Below the pieces are notes generated by a model. The model had not been told where the DNA came from, did no database searches, and saw only the letters and a program-made list of their open reading frames with translations. A stretch of 64,000 bases of DNA from Kaistia defluvii (GTDB lineage Bacteria > Pseudomonadota > Alphaproteobacteria > Rhizobiales > Kaistiaceae): the NCBI RefSeq assembly GCF_040548815.1, contig NZ_JBEPSM010000001.1, positions 2,294,001 through 2,358,000 on the forward strand, given 5' to 3'. Within the stretch, counting starts at the first letter, position 1. The number at the start of each line of letters is the position of its first letter. Positions 50,844 through 58,971 of this stretch are shown here, one piece after another. The translations under genes were made by a program, and so were the position numbers.

Positions 50844-52286
50844 TCAGCCGAGCTGATCGCGCGCGATGGCGAGATGGATCGCCAAGCCGTCCAGATCCCA
50901 GGCATATTCCAGCGAGCCGGCCAGTTGACCGACCACGACCCGGTTGGCGAGCGTGCTGCCAAAGCCCTGGCGCTGCGGCCGATGTGCGATCTTCGGGCCG
51001 CCGAACTCCCGCCAGTCGACGGCCAGCATGCCGTCATGAACGGCCCAGCTTACCTCCACCCGCCCCTCCGCCGCCGATAGCGCGCCATATTTGGCGGCAT
51101 TGGTGGCGAATTCGTTGAACACGAGCGCTAGGCTGGCCACCGCGGAACCGTTGACGACGATATCCGGACCGGCGAGCACCAGGCGCGGCGTGCTTTCGTT
51201 ATCGCCCCGATAGGGCAGCAGGATCGCCTGGATCAAGTCGCGCAGGTTCTGTTCCCCGCCGCCCGTGTCGATGTCGTCGATCAGCCCCGGACGGGTCAGC
51301 TCATGCGCCCGCGTCAGCGCGTCGAGCCGCTCGCGGACGGATTTCGCCAGTTCGGCCGGCGTCGTGGCGGCGCGCGCGCTCATCGACACGATCGAGCCGG
51401 CAATGGCGAACAGATTCTTGATGCGGTGGCTCATCTCGCGGACGATCAGGCGCTGCTGCTGCTCCGCCTGGCGCCGATCGGAGATGTCGCGCGCAATCTT
51501 GGAGGCGCCGATGATGCGGCCGCTGCGGTCCCGCACGGGAGAAATCGTCAGCGAGATCTCGACCAGGCTGCCATCCTTGCGCCGGCGCACCGTCTCGAAA
51601 TGGTCCACCCGCTCGCCATTGCGGATGCGCCGGAGGATGGCGGGCTCCTCATCCTGCCGATCGGGCGGGATCAGCAGCGCGATCGGCTTGCCGATCATCT
51701 CCGCCGCCGTGTAGCCGAACAGGCTTTTGGCGCCTGCATTCCAGCTGACGACGATGCCGTTCAGGTCCTTGCTGACAATGGCGTCATGCGAGGATTCGAC
51801 GATCGCCGATAGAACGGCGGCCGACAGGTTCGAACTTTTGCGCTCCGTGATATCGACCAGCATGTTGACGCCGCCGACGATCGCGCCGTTCGGATCCCGC
51901 AGCGGGGTGGGATAGGCCGAAAAATGCACGCGCGTGCCATCTGGTCGCTCGGCCACCGCCTCGGCGCCGCGCAGGGGGCGGCCCTCCGACAGCGCCACAG
52001 CCATGGGACAGGCCTCGTGCGGCAATGGCGAGCCGTCTGGCTTCTGAAGGCGCCAGGCGCCGCTCCATTTTTCCGCATGCAGGACAGGACGGCGCCCCCA
52101 TAATTCTACGGCCGCCTCGTTGAACGAGGTGATCCGGCCTTGGGAATCGACCGTATAAATAGCTGCGGGGAGCACGTCCACGAAGTCCCGAATCTGGCCG
52201 AAACTACGCGTCATCCGGTCAAGATCGGTCAGTTCTGCTTCGCCATGCGACGGTTCGTTGATCATATCGCCCAATGCAGGACCCAA
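50844..52286 (-). CDS. PAS-containing HWE-family sensor histidine kinase
   Basis: A 480-residue soluble kinase. Two PAS domains come first: residues ~30-150 (LPAAIYTVDSQGRITSFNEAA) and ~155-275 (SHDAIVSKDLNGIVVSWNAGA), each ending in a PAC-like segment. The dimerisation/phospho-acceptor segment is EMSHRIKNLFAIAGSIVSM and the N-box is LVFNEFATNAAKYGALS, both HWE/HisKA_2 features. There are no membrane helices, so it senses a cytoplasmic cue, possibly light or redox through PAS; no LOV cysteine motif is seen. Start may be 52286 or 52265. Confidence 0.88.
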   Translation of the reverse strand: MGPALGDMINEPSHGEAELTDLDRMTRSFGQIRDFVDVLPAAIYTVDSQGRITSFNEAAVELWGRRPVLHAEKWSGAWRLQKPDGSPLPHEACPMAVALSEGRPLRGAEAVAERPDGTRVHFSAYPTPLRDPNGAIVGGVNMLVDITERKSSNLSAAVLSAIVESSHDAIVSKDLNGIVVSWNAGAKSLFGYTAAEMIGKPIALLIPPDRQDEEPAILRRIRNGERVDHFETVRRRKDGSLVEISLTISPVRDRSGRIIGASKIARDISDRRQAEQQQRLIVREMSHRIKNLFAIAGSIVSMSARAATTPAELAKSVRERLDALTRAHELTRPGLIDDIDTGGGEQNLRDLIQAILLPYRGDNESTPRLVLAGPDIVVNGSAVASLALVFNEFATNAAKYGALSAAEGRVEVSWAVHDGMLAVDWREFGGPKIAHRPQRQGFGSTLANRVVVGQLAGSLEYAWDLDGLAIHLAIARDQLG

Positions 52287-52429
52287 TCTGCCCTCCCGGA
52301 GTCCGTCACTGTCTCATCTATAGGTCGTTGAACCGATCCACAAATCAAGCGGCATCGCGCCTGTTGCGGAAGATGGTAAATGCGCATCGAAGGAAAAGGC
52401 TCCGAGAGGACAACGGCCATCACAAAGCG

Positions 52430-52459
52430 AAAAAGCCCCGCCAATCCTGGCGAGACTTT
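52430..52459 (-). terminator. Rho-independent terminator after the PRC-barrel gene
   Basis: Read on the minus strand, AGTCTCGCC and GGCGGGGCT form a stem around AGGATT, followed by TTTTT. It lies about 40 bases past the PRC-barrel stop. Confidence 0.7.
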
Positions 52460-52497
52460 CCCGATCCGTGCAGTTCAGACGACGCGAGGCGGAACCG

Positions 52498-52890
52498 TCA
52501 TTCTGCGTATTTGAATTCTGGAGCGGCGGTCAGGCTCTCCTTGGTCGCAGCGCGGAGAATCGTCTTGCCCTTCTGGGTCGTGTCGAGATCCATGTAGGGA
52601 ACGGCGACGAGCTTGGAGCCGATGCCGAGGAAGCCGCCGACCGAAAGCACGGCATAGGGCACCTGCTGGTTGGCGGTCAGGATCAGGTCATCGACCGAAC
52701 CGATATTGTCGCCATTCTCGTTCTCGACCGTCGATCCGATGATCTTGGACGCACGCCAGCCCGTGGCGATCGTAGCCGGATCCAGCGTTGCGACACCGAC
52801 CGTCTCCTGCGGCGCGGGCTTCGAATCCTGCGCCATGGCAGGAACCGTGAGAGCCGCGAAAATGGCCAGGGCGGTGAGGGTCTTCGTCAT
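52498..52890 (-). CDS. Exported PRC-barrel domain protein
   Basis: A 130-residue protein. KTLTALAIFAALTVPAMA is a Sec signal. Residues ~42-115 are a PRC-barrel: WRASKIIGSTVENENGDNIGSVDDLIL, then VPYAVLSVGGFLGIGSKLVAVPY. Similar small exported PRC-barrel proteins are common in Hyphomicrobiales and are often linked to stress or desiccation. Its own terminator follows, so it is monocistronic. Confidence 0.87.
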   Translation of the reverse strand: MTKTLTALAIFAALTVPAMAQDSKPAPQETVGVATLDPATIATGWRASKIIGSTVENENGDNIGSVDDLILTANQQVPYAVLSVGGFLGIGSKLVAVPYMDLDTTQKGKTILRAATKESLTAAPEFKYAE

Positions 52891-53091
52891 GTTGATCCAT
52901 CCTTATTGGTAGAGTGACCGTTCAATTCGAACGATACCGGATGGTTCCATTCCCCTGGAGCTTATCCACAGCGGCGCCGAATTCATCCGGATGCTATTGC
53001 CGACCAACCGCCGCAACACAATGTTGAGAGTGCGGGAACCAAACAGTGCCCTCCCCGTTGAACTGCCGATAATTTCAACTAGGAGGCTGTT

Positions 53092-53169
53092 ATGGGTCGC
53101 GGTATCTTGCTTTGGCTGCTCGGTGTGCCAATTCCGATCATCATTCTTCTCGCTCTGTTCTTCAGATAG
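53092..53169 (+). CDS. 25-residue hydrophobic membrane peptide
   Basis: Begins with ATG at 53092 after an excellent AGGAGG site seven bases upstream and encodes a 25-residue peptide starting MGRGILLWLLGVPIPIIIL and ending with Phe-Phe-Arg. It is one membrane helix with a short basic head and the PIPIII kink. The stop lies 9 bp before the next membrane-protein gene. Comparable tiny proteins occur in many Rhizobiales genomes and are often left unannotated. Confidence 0.7.
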   Translation: MGRGILLWLLGVPIPIIILLALFFR

Positions 53170-53178
53170 GGTGAAAAG

Positions 53179-54081
53179 ATGGCCATCATCGAAGTAGAAT
53201 CGCCGTCTCCGGCACCGGAGTCGTCGCAATCTGCCGTGTCATGGAGTGCTATTTTCGCCGGCGCCGCAGCAGCGATCACGGTCACTCTCGTCATGGCCCT
53301 GCTGGGCTCGGGCCTTGGACTGGCCGCGGTGTCTCCGTGGGCAGGTGAAGGCGCCTCGGCAACCACCGTTGCGGTCTCCACCGTGATCTGGCTGCTGATC
53401 ACGCAGTGGGTTGCCTCCGGCTTCGGCGGCTACATCACCGGCCGCCTCCGCACCAAGTGGGTTGGCATCCACACCGACGAGGTGTTCTTCCGCGACACCG
53501 TCCATGGCTTCATCGCCTGGTGCGTCGCGACGATCATCGTGGTCGGCCTGCTTTCTTCCGCGATTGGTTCGGTTGTGTCCCAGGGCGTGCAGTCCACGAC
53601 GGCGCTGGTTTCCGGTGCGGCCCAGGGCGCTGCGCAGGGTGCTACCTCGTCGACCAGCAATGTCGGCGATCCGAGCGGCTATTTCATCGACCTGATGTTC
53701 CGCCCGGCAACCCAGACTGGCGCTGCCGCTCCGGTTCAGGGCGATGACGCCGCCGTTCGTGGCGAAGTCACCCGTATCCTGCTGCAGGACGCCACCGCGG
53801 GTGAATTCCCGCCCGGCGACAAGGCCTATCTGGCCCAGCTGGTTTCCAGCCGGACCGGCATGCCCCAGGCGGATGCGGAAAAGCGCGTCAATGACGTGCT
53901 GGCCCAGATCCAGTCCGTCAAGGACAAAGCCAAGGAAGCGGCCGACACGGCCCGCAAGGCAGCCCTGACGACCTCGCTGCTGTCGGTTGTCGCCATGCTG
54001 GTCGGCGCCTTCATCGCCTCGGTCGCCGCCGCTTATGCCGGCAGCCGTCGCGACGAGGATACCGTCGCCGTCCGTCGCTAA
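53179..54081 (+). CDS. Membrane protein of unknown function with glycine-zipper-like helices
   Basis: A 300-residue protein with about four helices: residues ~22-52 (IFAGAAAAITVTLVMALLGSGLGLAA), ~63-90 (WLLITQWVASGFGGYITGRLR), ~110-135 and ~268-290. A ~120-residue soluble segment between the third and last helix contains a charged coiled-coil-like stretch (KRVNDVLAQIQSVKDKAKEA). The small-residue pattern resembles TIGR/YrzE-like membrane proteins, but I do not recognise a named family. It follows the 25-residue peptide and ends in a strong terminator, so the pair is a two-gene operon. Confidence 0.8.
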   Translation: MAIIEVESPSPAPESSQSAVSWSAIFAGAAAAITVTLVMALLGSGLGLAAVSPWAGEGASATTVAVSTVIWLLITQWVASGFGGYITGRLRTKWVGIHTDEVFFRDTVHGFIAWCVATIIVVGLLSSAIGSVVSQGVQSTTALVSGAAQGAAQGATSSTSNVGDPSGYFIDLMFRPATQTGAAAPVQGDDAAVRGEVTRILLQDATAGEFPPGDKAYLAQLVSSRTGMPQADAEKRVNDVLAQIQSVKDKAKEAADTARKAALTTSLLSVVAMLVGAFIASVAAAYAGSRRDEDTVAVRR

Positions 54082-54102
54082 CCGTCCCTCTCGGACCCCG
54101 AA

Positions 54103-54135
54103 TGCCGCCGCTCACAGGAGCGGCGGCATTTTTTT
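54103..54135 (+). terminator. Rho-independent terminator
   Basis: TGCCGCCGCTC and GAGCGGCGGCA form a perfect 11-bp stem with an ACAG loop, followed by seven T. It ends the two-gene membrane operon. Confidence 0.93.
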
Positions 54136-54318
54136 GTGCCCACGCCGGGGATCGGCCTTGCCGCGCTCCGCGAGCTGTACTGCCTGGCCAGCAAGAAACG
54201 TCTCTCATGAGCCCGATCGCGAGCAAATCCTACACGCCAATGGCGTCACAGCCGGTGCGAAGCTCGTTGACGAACAGTCATTTCAAATGCATGTTTCAAT
54301 CCGAAGACCGAGATGCCT

Positions 54319-54331
54319 GAAACGAGGTTTC
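54319..54331. promoter_or_regulatory. Small palindrome upstream of the DHDPS-family gene
   Basis: GAAACGAGGTTTC lies 61 bp before the start. TTGACG at 54267-54272 could be a -35, but no good -10 follows at normal spacing. The rest of the 311-bp gap 54082-54392 shows only the terminator. Confidence 0.25.
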
Positions 54332-54392
54332 TTGGATGGGTGGCGCGCCTCCCGGGCGAGACGGCCGCGAATGGCTTTCGGAGACAGACACA

Positions 54393-55331
54393 ATGAGCAA
54401 GATGCGTATTGAAGGATCCTTCGTCGCCCTGATCACCCCGTTCAACGCGGACGGAACGGTCGACTTCAAGGCGTTCCAGGATCTGCTGAAGTTCCAGGAA
54501 GACAACGGCACCGCGGCCGTTCTTATCCTCGGCTCGACCGGCGAGATCTCGATGCTCAGCATGGAAGAGCGCCGCGAGATCATCTCGAAGACCGCCAAGA
54601 TGAAGACCGGCGGGATGAAGCTGTTCTATGGCTGCACCGGCGGCGACACCAAGACCTCGATCGACCTCGTGCGCTTTGCCAAGGGCGAAGGCGCCGATGG
54701 CGCGATCCTCGCGGCCCCCGCCTATATCTGCGCCTCGGAAGCCGACATCGAGCAGTATTTCCTCGATATCGCTGAGTCGACCGAGCTGCCGATGGGCATC
54801 TACAACAACCCGCCGCGCGTGAAGACCGATCTCGGCCACGAGGCGCTGCTGCGGCTGTTCCAGCATCCGAACTTCGTGGTTCACAAGGAATCGACCGGCC
54901 GCGTCGGCCAGGTGGCGCAGGTGATCGCCGGCAACCCGGACGTCGCCATCATGTGCTGCGACTCGCCCAATCTCGGCCTCGTCGTGCCGACCATGGCGCT
55001 CGGCGGCCACGGCACCGCCAACATGACCGGCAATCTCGCCCCGGCCGAAATGGCGGCCTTGTCCAAGCCGTGGACGACCGACACGGACGGCTTCGCCTTC
55101 CGCGAGAGCTACATGCGCCTGCTGCCGCTGCTGCACTACACCTATTCGGCCATCAACCCGGTCGCGGTGAAGTCGCTGATGAAGGCGGTCGGCCTGCCGG
55201 CCGGTGACCTGCGTCGCCCGCTCACCGGCCTCAAGGGCCCGGCGCTCGACAAGGGCGTCGAGATCATGCGCACGCTCGGCCTGCTCGACCAGTACGGCCT
55301 CAACGCCGCAACCCGGATCGCTGCCGAGTAA
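54393..55331 (+). CDS. Dihydrodipicolinate synthase-family lyase/deaminase
   Basis: A 312-residue class I aldolase-fold protein. GSTGEISMLSMEERREI binds the pyruvate-like moiety, GIYNNPPR supplies the catalytic tyrosine and VVHKESTGR the Schiff-base lysine. Biosynthetic DapA is usually a stand-alone gene. Here the gene leads an operon with a racemase-family protein and a three-part dehydrogenase. This favours a catabolic member such as the deaminase acting on pyrroline-4-hydroxy-2-carboxylate in hydroxyproline degradation. The ATG at 54393 matches the family N-terminus (RIEGSFVALITPF). Confidence 0.85.
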   Translation: MSKMRIEGSFVALITPFNADGTVDFKAFQDLLKFQEDNGTAAVLILGSTGEISMLSMEERREIISKTAKMKTGGMKLFYGCTGGDTKTSIDLVRFAKGEGADGAILAAPAYICASEADIEQYFLDIAESTELPMGIYNNPPRVKTDLGHEALLRLFQHPNFVVHKESTGRVGQVAQVIAGNPDVAIMCCDSPNLGLVVPTMALGGHGTANMTGNLAPAEMAALSKPWTTDTDGFAFRESYMRLLPLLHYTYSAINPVAVKSLMKAVGLPAGDLRRPLTGLKGPALDKGVEIMRTLGLLDQYGLNAATRIAAE

Positions 55332-55459
55332 CGACCTCCCAGGGCCGGAAGGCGGCCGCCTCCCACGGCCGCCTTCCCCGCGGCGCCTTTGCTGCATCGG
55401 CCACGCGGTCCTATGCGGCGCGCCGGCCCCAAGTTTGTTCCAGTGACGGAGAGCAGGCC

Positions 55460-56185
55460 CTGACGACGGTATCCGGTACGAGCCTTGGCCTGCTGATCCT
55501 CGACACCGCCTTCGCGCGCGCGCCCGGCGACGCCGGCAACATCGACAGCTGGAGCTATCCGGTTCAGTACCGCATCGTGCGCGGCGCCGATGCGCTCAGG
55601 GTGATCGACGGCCGCGCCGAGGGCCTGCTCGACGCCTTCATCACCGCCGGCCTCGACCTGGTGGCGCATGGCGCCAGCGCGATCTCCACCACCTGCGGCT
55701 TCCTCGCCCTCCACCAGAAGGCGCTCGCCGCCGCCCTCCCCGTCCCGGTGGCGACGTCGAGCCTGCTACAGATCCCGATCGTCGAGCGTCTGCTGCCTCA
55801 GGGGCGCACGGTCGGTGTGCTGACCATGGACGCGGCCAAGCTGACGCCGGACCATTTCGCCGCCGTCGGCGTCGATCATCCCGTGCCGACGGAGGGCCTG
55901 CCGCGCGACGGCGTCTTCTGGGGAATGATCCGCGACAACCGCAACGCCGGCCACGCCGCGCTGCGCGACGAAGTCATCGCCGCCGCCCGCAGGCTCGCGG
56001 CGCGGGCGCCGGAGATCGGCGCCATCGTGCTGGAATGCACCAACATGCCGCCTTATGCCGCCGAGGTTTCGCGCGCACTCGGCCTGCCGGTCTATGACAT
56101 CGTGACGCTGGGCGACTGGCTGATGGCCGGCGTCAAACCGCGCGTCTATCCGCAGGCGCCGCACGAGCCGGGGGACGCGGCGTGA
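55460..56185 (+). CDS. Aspartate/glutamate racemase-family protein, apparent CTG start
   Basis: A protein of ~241 residues with the two-cysteine chemistry of the family: STTCGFLALH and LECTNMPPYAAEV. The first ATG/GTG/TTG in frame is a GTG at 55577. The frame upstream encodes LGLLILDTAFARAPGDAGN and WSYPVQYRIV, which is the usual conserved N-terminus. The only reasonable start for this is CTG at 55460, with GGAGAG at about 55448. It probably racemises or epimerises an amino/imino acid before the dehydrogenase. The stop overlaps the next start (GTGA). Confidence 0.75.
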   Translation: MTTVSGTSLGLLILDTAFARAPGDAGNIDSWSYPVQYRIVRGADALRVIDGRAEGLLDAFITAGLDLVAHGASAISTTCGFLALHQKALAAALPVPVATSSLLQIPIVERLLPQGRTVGVLTMDAAKLTPDHFAAVGVDHPVPTEGLPRDGVFWGMIRDNRNAGHAALRDEVIAAARRLAARAPEIGAIVLECTNMPPYAAEVSRALGLPVYDIVTLGDWLMAGVKPRVYPQAPHEPGDAA

Positions 56186-57288
56186 GACGCGCCATCGTCA
56201 TCGGGGGCGGAATCGTCGGGCTTTCGCTCGCGGTCGGCATGGCGCGCACCGGGCTTTCCGTCGTCATCCTGGACGGCTCCGACCAGGAGCCGCGCGCCTC
56301 CTATGGCAATGCCGGCCTCGTCTGGGTGCAGGGCAAGGGTGCCAACCACCCGCCCTATGCGCAATGGAGCCGGCGCTCGGCTGCGCTCTGGCCAGCCTTC
56401 GCCGCGGAACTGCTGGCCGCGACCGGCATCGATCCGGAATATGACCGCCGCGGCGGCTTCAGCCTCTGCCTCTCGGACGAGGAACTCACGTCGCGCGCGA
56501 ACATGGTCGCCAGGCTCTCCGGCCAGCCGGGCATCCCCGACGATGTCGTCATGGTCGACCCCGCCTTCATCCGCGAGCGGCTGCCGAAGGTCGGGCCGGA
56601 CGTGATCGGCGGCAGCTGGTGCCCGGCCGATGGCCACGCCAACCCACTGCTGCTGACGCAGGCACTGGCCGTGCAGGCGCGCGGGCTCGGCGTCGAGATC
56701 CTCCGCAACGAAAAGGCGCTGTCGATCGGCATGGCCGGGTCGCAGCTCACCGTCTTCTGCGCGGAAAACCGCTATCCGGCCGAACGCGTCGTCGTCGCCG
56801 CCGGCCTCGCCACGCAACCGCTGGCCGCCACGGCAGGCATGCGCGTGCCGCTGAAGCCGGTGCGCGGCCAGATCGTCGTCACCGAGCGGCTGCCGCCCTC
56901 GATCGCCCACGCGACGCCGACGACGCGGCAGGCTCGCGCCGGCAGCATCATGTTCGGCAACAGCCATGAGGATCACGTTGTGACACCCGGCACCACGCTG
57001 CCGATCCTGGCTAGCCACGCGCAGCGCGCCATCCGCGAATTCCCCTTCCTCGCCGCGGCGCGTGTACTGCGCAGCTGGGGCGCGATCCGCGTCATGCCCG
57101 CCGATGGCATGCCGATCTATGCCCGCTCCGAGACCTGCCCCGGCGCCTTCGCCGTCGCCTGCCATTCAGGCATCACGCTGGCCGCCGCGCATGCGGAGAT
57201 CGTTGGCCCCGCCATCGCCGCCGACGCGCTGCCGGCCGAACTCGTCACCCTCTCCTCGAGGCGCTTCGATGCTGCGCTCGCTTCTTGA
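56182..57288 (+). CDS. FAD-dependent D-amino/imino acid dehydrogenase subunit (DadA-like)
   Basis: A 368-residue flavoprotein. IVIGGGIVGLSLAVGMARTG is the FAD-binding loop, with DGSDQEPRASYGNAGLVWVQGKG following as in DadA/hydroxyproline dehydrogenase beta subunits. LKPVRGQIVVTERL and a C-terminal ITLAAAHAEIVG complete the fold. With the 2Fe-2S and FAD/NAD(P)-like proteins encoded next it should form a heteromeric dehydrogenase that passes electrons to the respiratory chain. The GTG start overlaps the racemase stop. Confidence 0.83.
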   Translation: MRRAIVIGGGIVGLSLAVGMARTGLSVVILDGSDQEPRASYGNAGLVWVQGKGANHPPYAQWSRRSAALWPAFAAELLAATGIDPEYDRRGGFSLCLSDEELTSRANMVARLSGQPGIPDDVVMVDPAFIRERLPKVGPDVIGGSWCPADGHANPLLLTQALAVQARGLGVEILRNEKALSIGMAGSQLTVFCAENRYPAERVVVAAGLATQPLAATAGMRVPLKPVRGQIVVTERLPPSIAHATPTTRQARAGSIMFGNSHEDHVVTPGTTLPILASHAQRAIREFPFLAAARVLRSWGAIRVMPADGMPIYARSETCPGAFAVACHSGITLAAAHAEIVGPAIAADALPAELVTLSSRRFDAALAS

Positions 57289-57547
57289 CCCCGCCGATGC
57301 GCGACTGACCGTCACCGTCGACGGCCAGCCTTTCGACGCGCATCCGGGCGAGACGGTCGCCGCCTGCCTGCTGCGCCACGATCTGGTGCCGATGCGGCAG
57401 ACGCCAAGCGGCCAACCGCGCGCGCCCTACTGCCTGATGGGCGCCTGCTTCGAATGCACGGTCGAGTTGGACGGACGAAGCAATGTACAGGCGTGCCTGA
57501 CGCCAGTGCGCGACGGAATGGTGATATGCCGGAATTTGCGCGCGTAG
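57269..57547 (+). CDS. 2Fe-2S ferredoxin-like small subunit of the dehydrogenase
   Basis: A 92-residue plant-type ferredoxin-like protein. VTVDGQPFDAHPGETVAACL starts the fold. The cluster cysteines are in YCLMGACFECTVELDG (three) and QACLTPV (one). Such small subunits occur in heterotrimeric D-hydroxyproline and related amine dehydrogenases. It overlaps the genes on both sides (20 and 22 bp). Confidence 0.85.
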   Translation: MLRSLLDPADARLTVTVDGQPFDAHPGETVAACLLRHDLVPMRQTPSGQPRAPYCLMGACFECTVELDGRSNVQACLTPVRDGMVICRNLRA

Positions 57548-58929
57548 ACCCGGCGACGGATGTCGCCATCATCGGCGCCGGTCCGGCCGGCATGGCGGCC
57601 GCGATCGAAGCGCGCCGCCACGGCCTCGGCGTCACCGTGCTCGACGACCAGCCGGCGATCGGCGGCCAGATCCTGCGGGGGATCACGCACACGCGACGCG
57701 TTTCCTACGAAGCATGGGGGCAGCCACTTGCCACCGCTTTCCAGCAATCCGACGTAGAGCATGTCCGCGGTGCCAGCGTCTGGGCGCGCGATGGCGACAC
57801 GCTGGTCTACGGTGTCGAGGGCCAGACCTGCCGCCTGCAGGCCGGCGCCGTCATCCTCGCCACGGGATCGATGGAAAGGCCGGTCGTCCTGCCCGGCCAT
57901 ACGCTGCCCGGCGTCGTCACCGTCGGCGCGCTGCAGGCGCTGCTGAAGGGCAGCGCCGCCGTGCCGTCGGGTCGTTTCGTGCTGGCCGGCAATGGCCCGC
58001 TGCTGCTGCTGACGGCGCTGCAACTGCTGGAAGTCGGCGCGCCGCCGATGGCCATCGTCGACACCACGCCGCGCGGTCGCTTTCTCTCCAGCCTGCGCCA
58101 TGCGCCGGGGCTGCTCGGTGACCCGGCGCTGGCGATGAGCGGCATCAAGCTGCTCGCCCGCATCCGCGCCGCCCGCATTCCGGTTTTCCGCCATGCTACC
58201 GATCTGCGCGTGCTCGGCATCGACCGCGCCGAGGGCCTGGCGTTTCGCTCGAAAGGCCGAGAGCACCAGCTCGACGCAAGCCTGGTGGCGCTGCATGACG
58301 GCGTCGTGCCGAACGACCAGCTTGCCGTCTCCTTCGGCTGCGCCAGCCACTGGAATGCCGAAACGCAGTGCTATGCGATGACCACGACGGACGAGGTCCG
58401 CGCCTCGGTCCCCGGCATCTGGCTTGCCGGCGATGCGGCGGCGATCTCGGGCGGCTATCTCGCGACGCTGACGGGCAAGCTCGCGGCGCTCGATATCGCG
58501 CGCGAACTGGGTGCCGTGACCACCGAGGCGCATGCGGAAGCCGTGGCGCCCCTGCTGGCGGAACGGCGCAGGCGCCTGCGGGCGCGGCGCTTCGTCGACG
58601 CGCTCTACGCGCCGACGCTTTCGGCAGCCAAGGCCGATGGCGCGGCGCTGCTCTGCCGCTGCGAGGAAGTGCCGGTTTCGCGCATTCGCGCCGCGATCGC
58701 GCAAGGTGCCACCGGCACGCGGCAGGTCAAGGCGGCGACGCGTTGCGGCATGGGCCCCTGCCAGGGCCGGCAATGCACCCTGTCGCTGGTGAGCGTGCTA
58801 GCCGAGGAACTGGGCGCCGCCGTCACCGATTTCTCCCGGCCGAGCCTGCGCACGCCCGGCCGCCCGATCACGGTCGCCGAACTCGCCGCCAGCCACACGG
58901 GCCAGGGACATACCGGCTCGGACGCCTAG
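57526..58929 (+). CDS. Pyridine-nucleotide-disulfide-type FAD subunit with C-terminal BFD-like 2Fe-2S domain
   Basis: A 467-residue subunit. VAIIGAGPAGMAAAIEARRHG binds FAD, and VILATGSMERPVVLPGHTLPGV and GIWLAGDAAAISGGYLA are typical. The end carries LCRCEEVP and, 33 residues on, CGMGPCQGRQC, a bacterioferritin-associated-ferredoxin-like cluster site. This is the architecture of the alpha subunit of D-hydroxyproline/opine-type dehydrogenases (LhpE/HcnB/OoxA group). It overlaps the 2Fe-2S gene by 22 bp and completes the enzyme. Confidence 0.85.
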   Translation: MPEFARVDPATDVAIIGAGPAGMAAAIEARRHGLGVTVLDDQPAIGGQILRGITHTRRVSYEAWGQPLATAFQQSDVEHVRGASVWARDGDTLVYGVEGQTCRLQAGAVILATGSMERPVVLPGHTLPGVVTVGALQALLKGSAAVPSGRFVLAGNGPLLLLTALQLLEVGAPPMAIVDTTPRGRFLSSLRHAPGLLGDPALAMSGIKLLARIRAARIPVFRHATDLRVLGIDRAEGLAFRSKGREHQLDASLVALHDGVVPNDQLAVSFGCASHWNAETQCYAMTTTDEVRASVPGIWLAGDAAAISGGYLATLTGKLAALDIARELGAVTTEAHAEAVAPLLAERRRRLRARRFVDALYAPTLSAAKADGAALLCRCEEVPVSRIRAAIAQGATGTRQVKAATRCGMGPCQGRQCTLSLVSVLAEELGAAVTDFSRPSLRTPGRPITVAELAASHTGQGHTGSDA

Positions 58930-58971
58930 GCGAATTCCGCTTCTCTTCTTGAATCCGCTCGAACCCCACCC

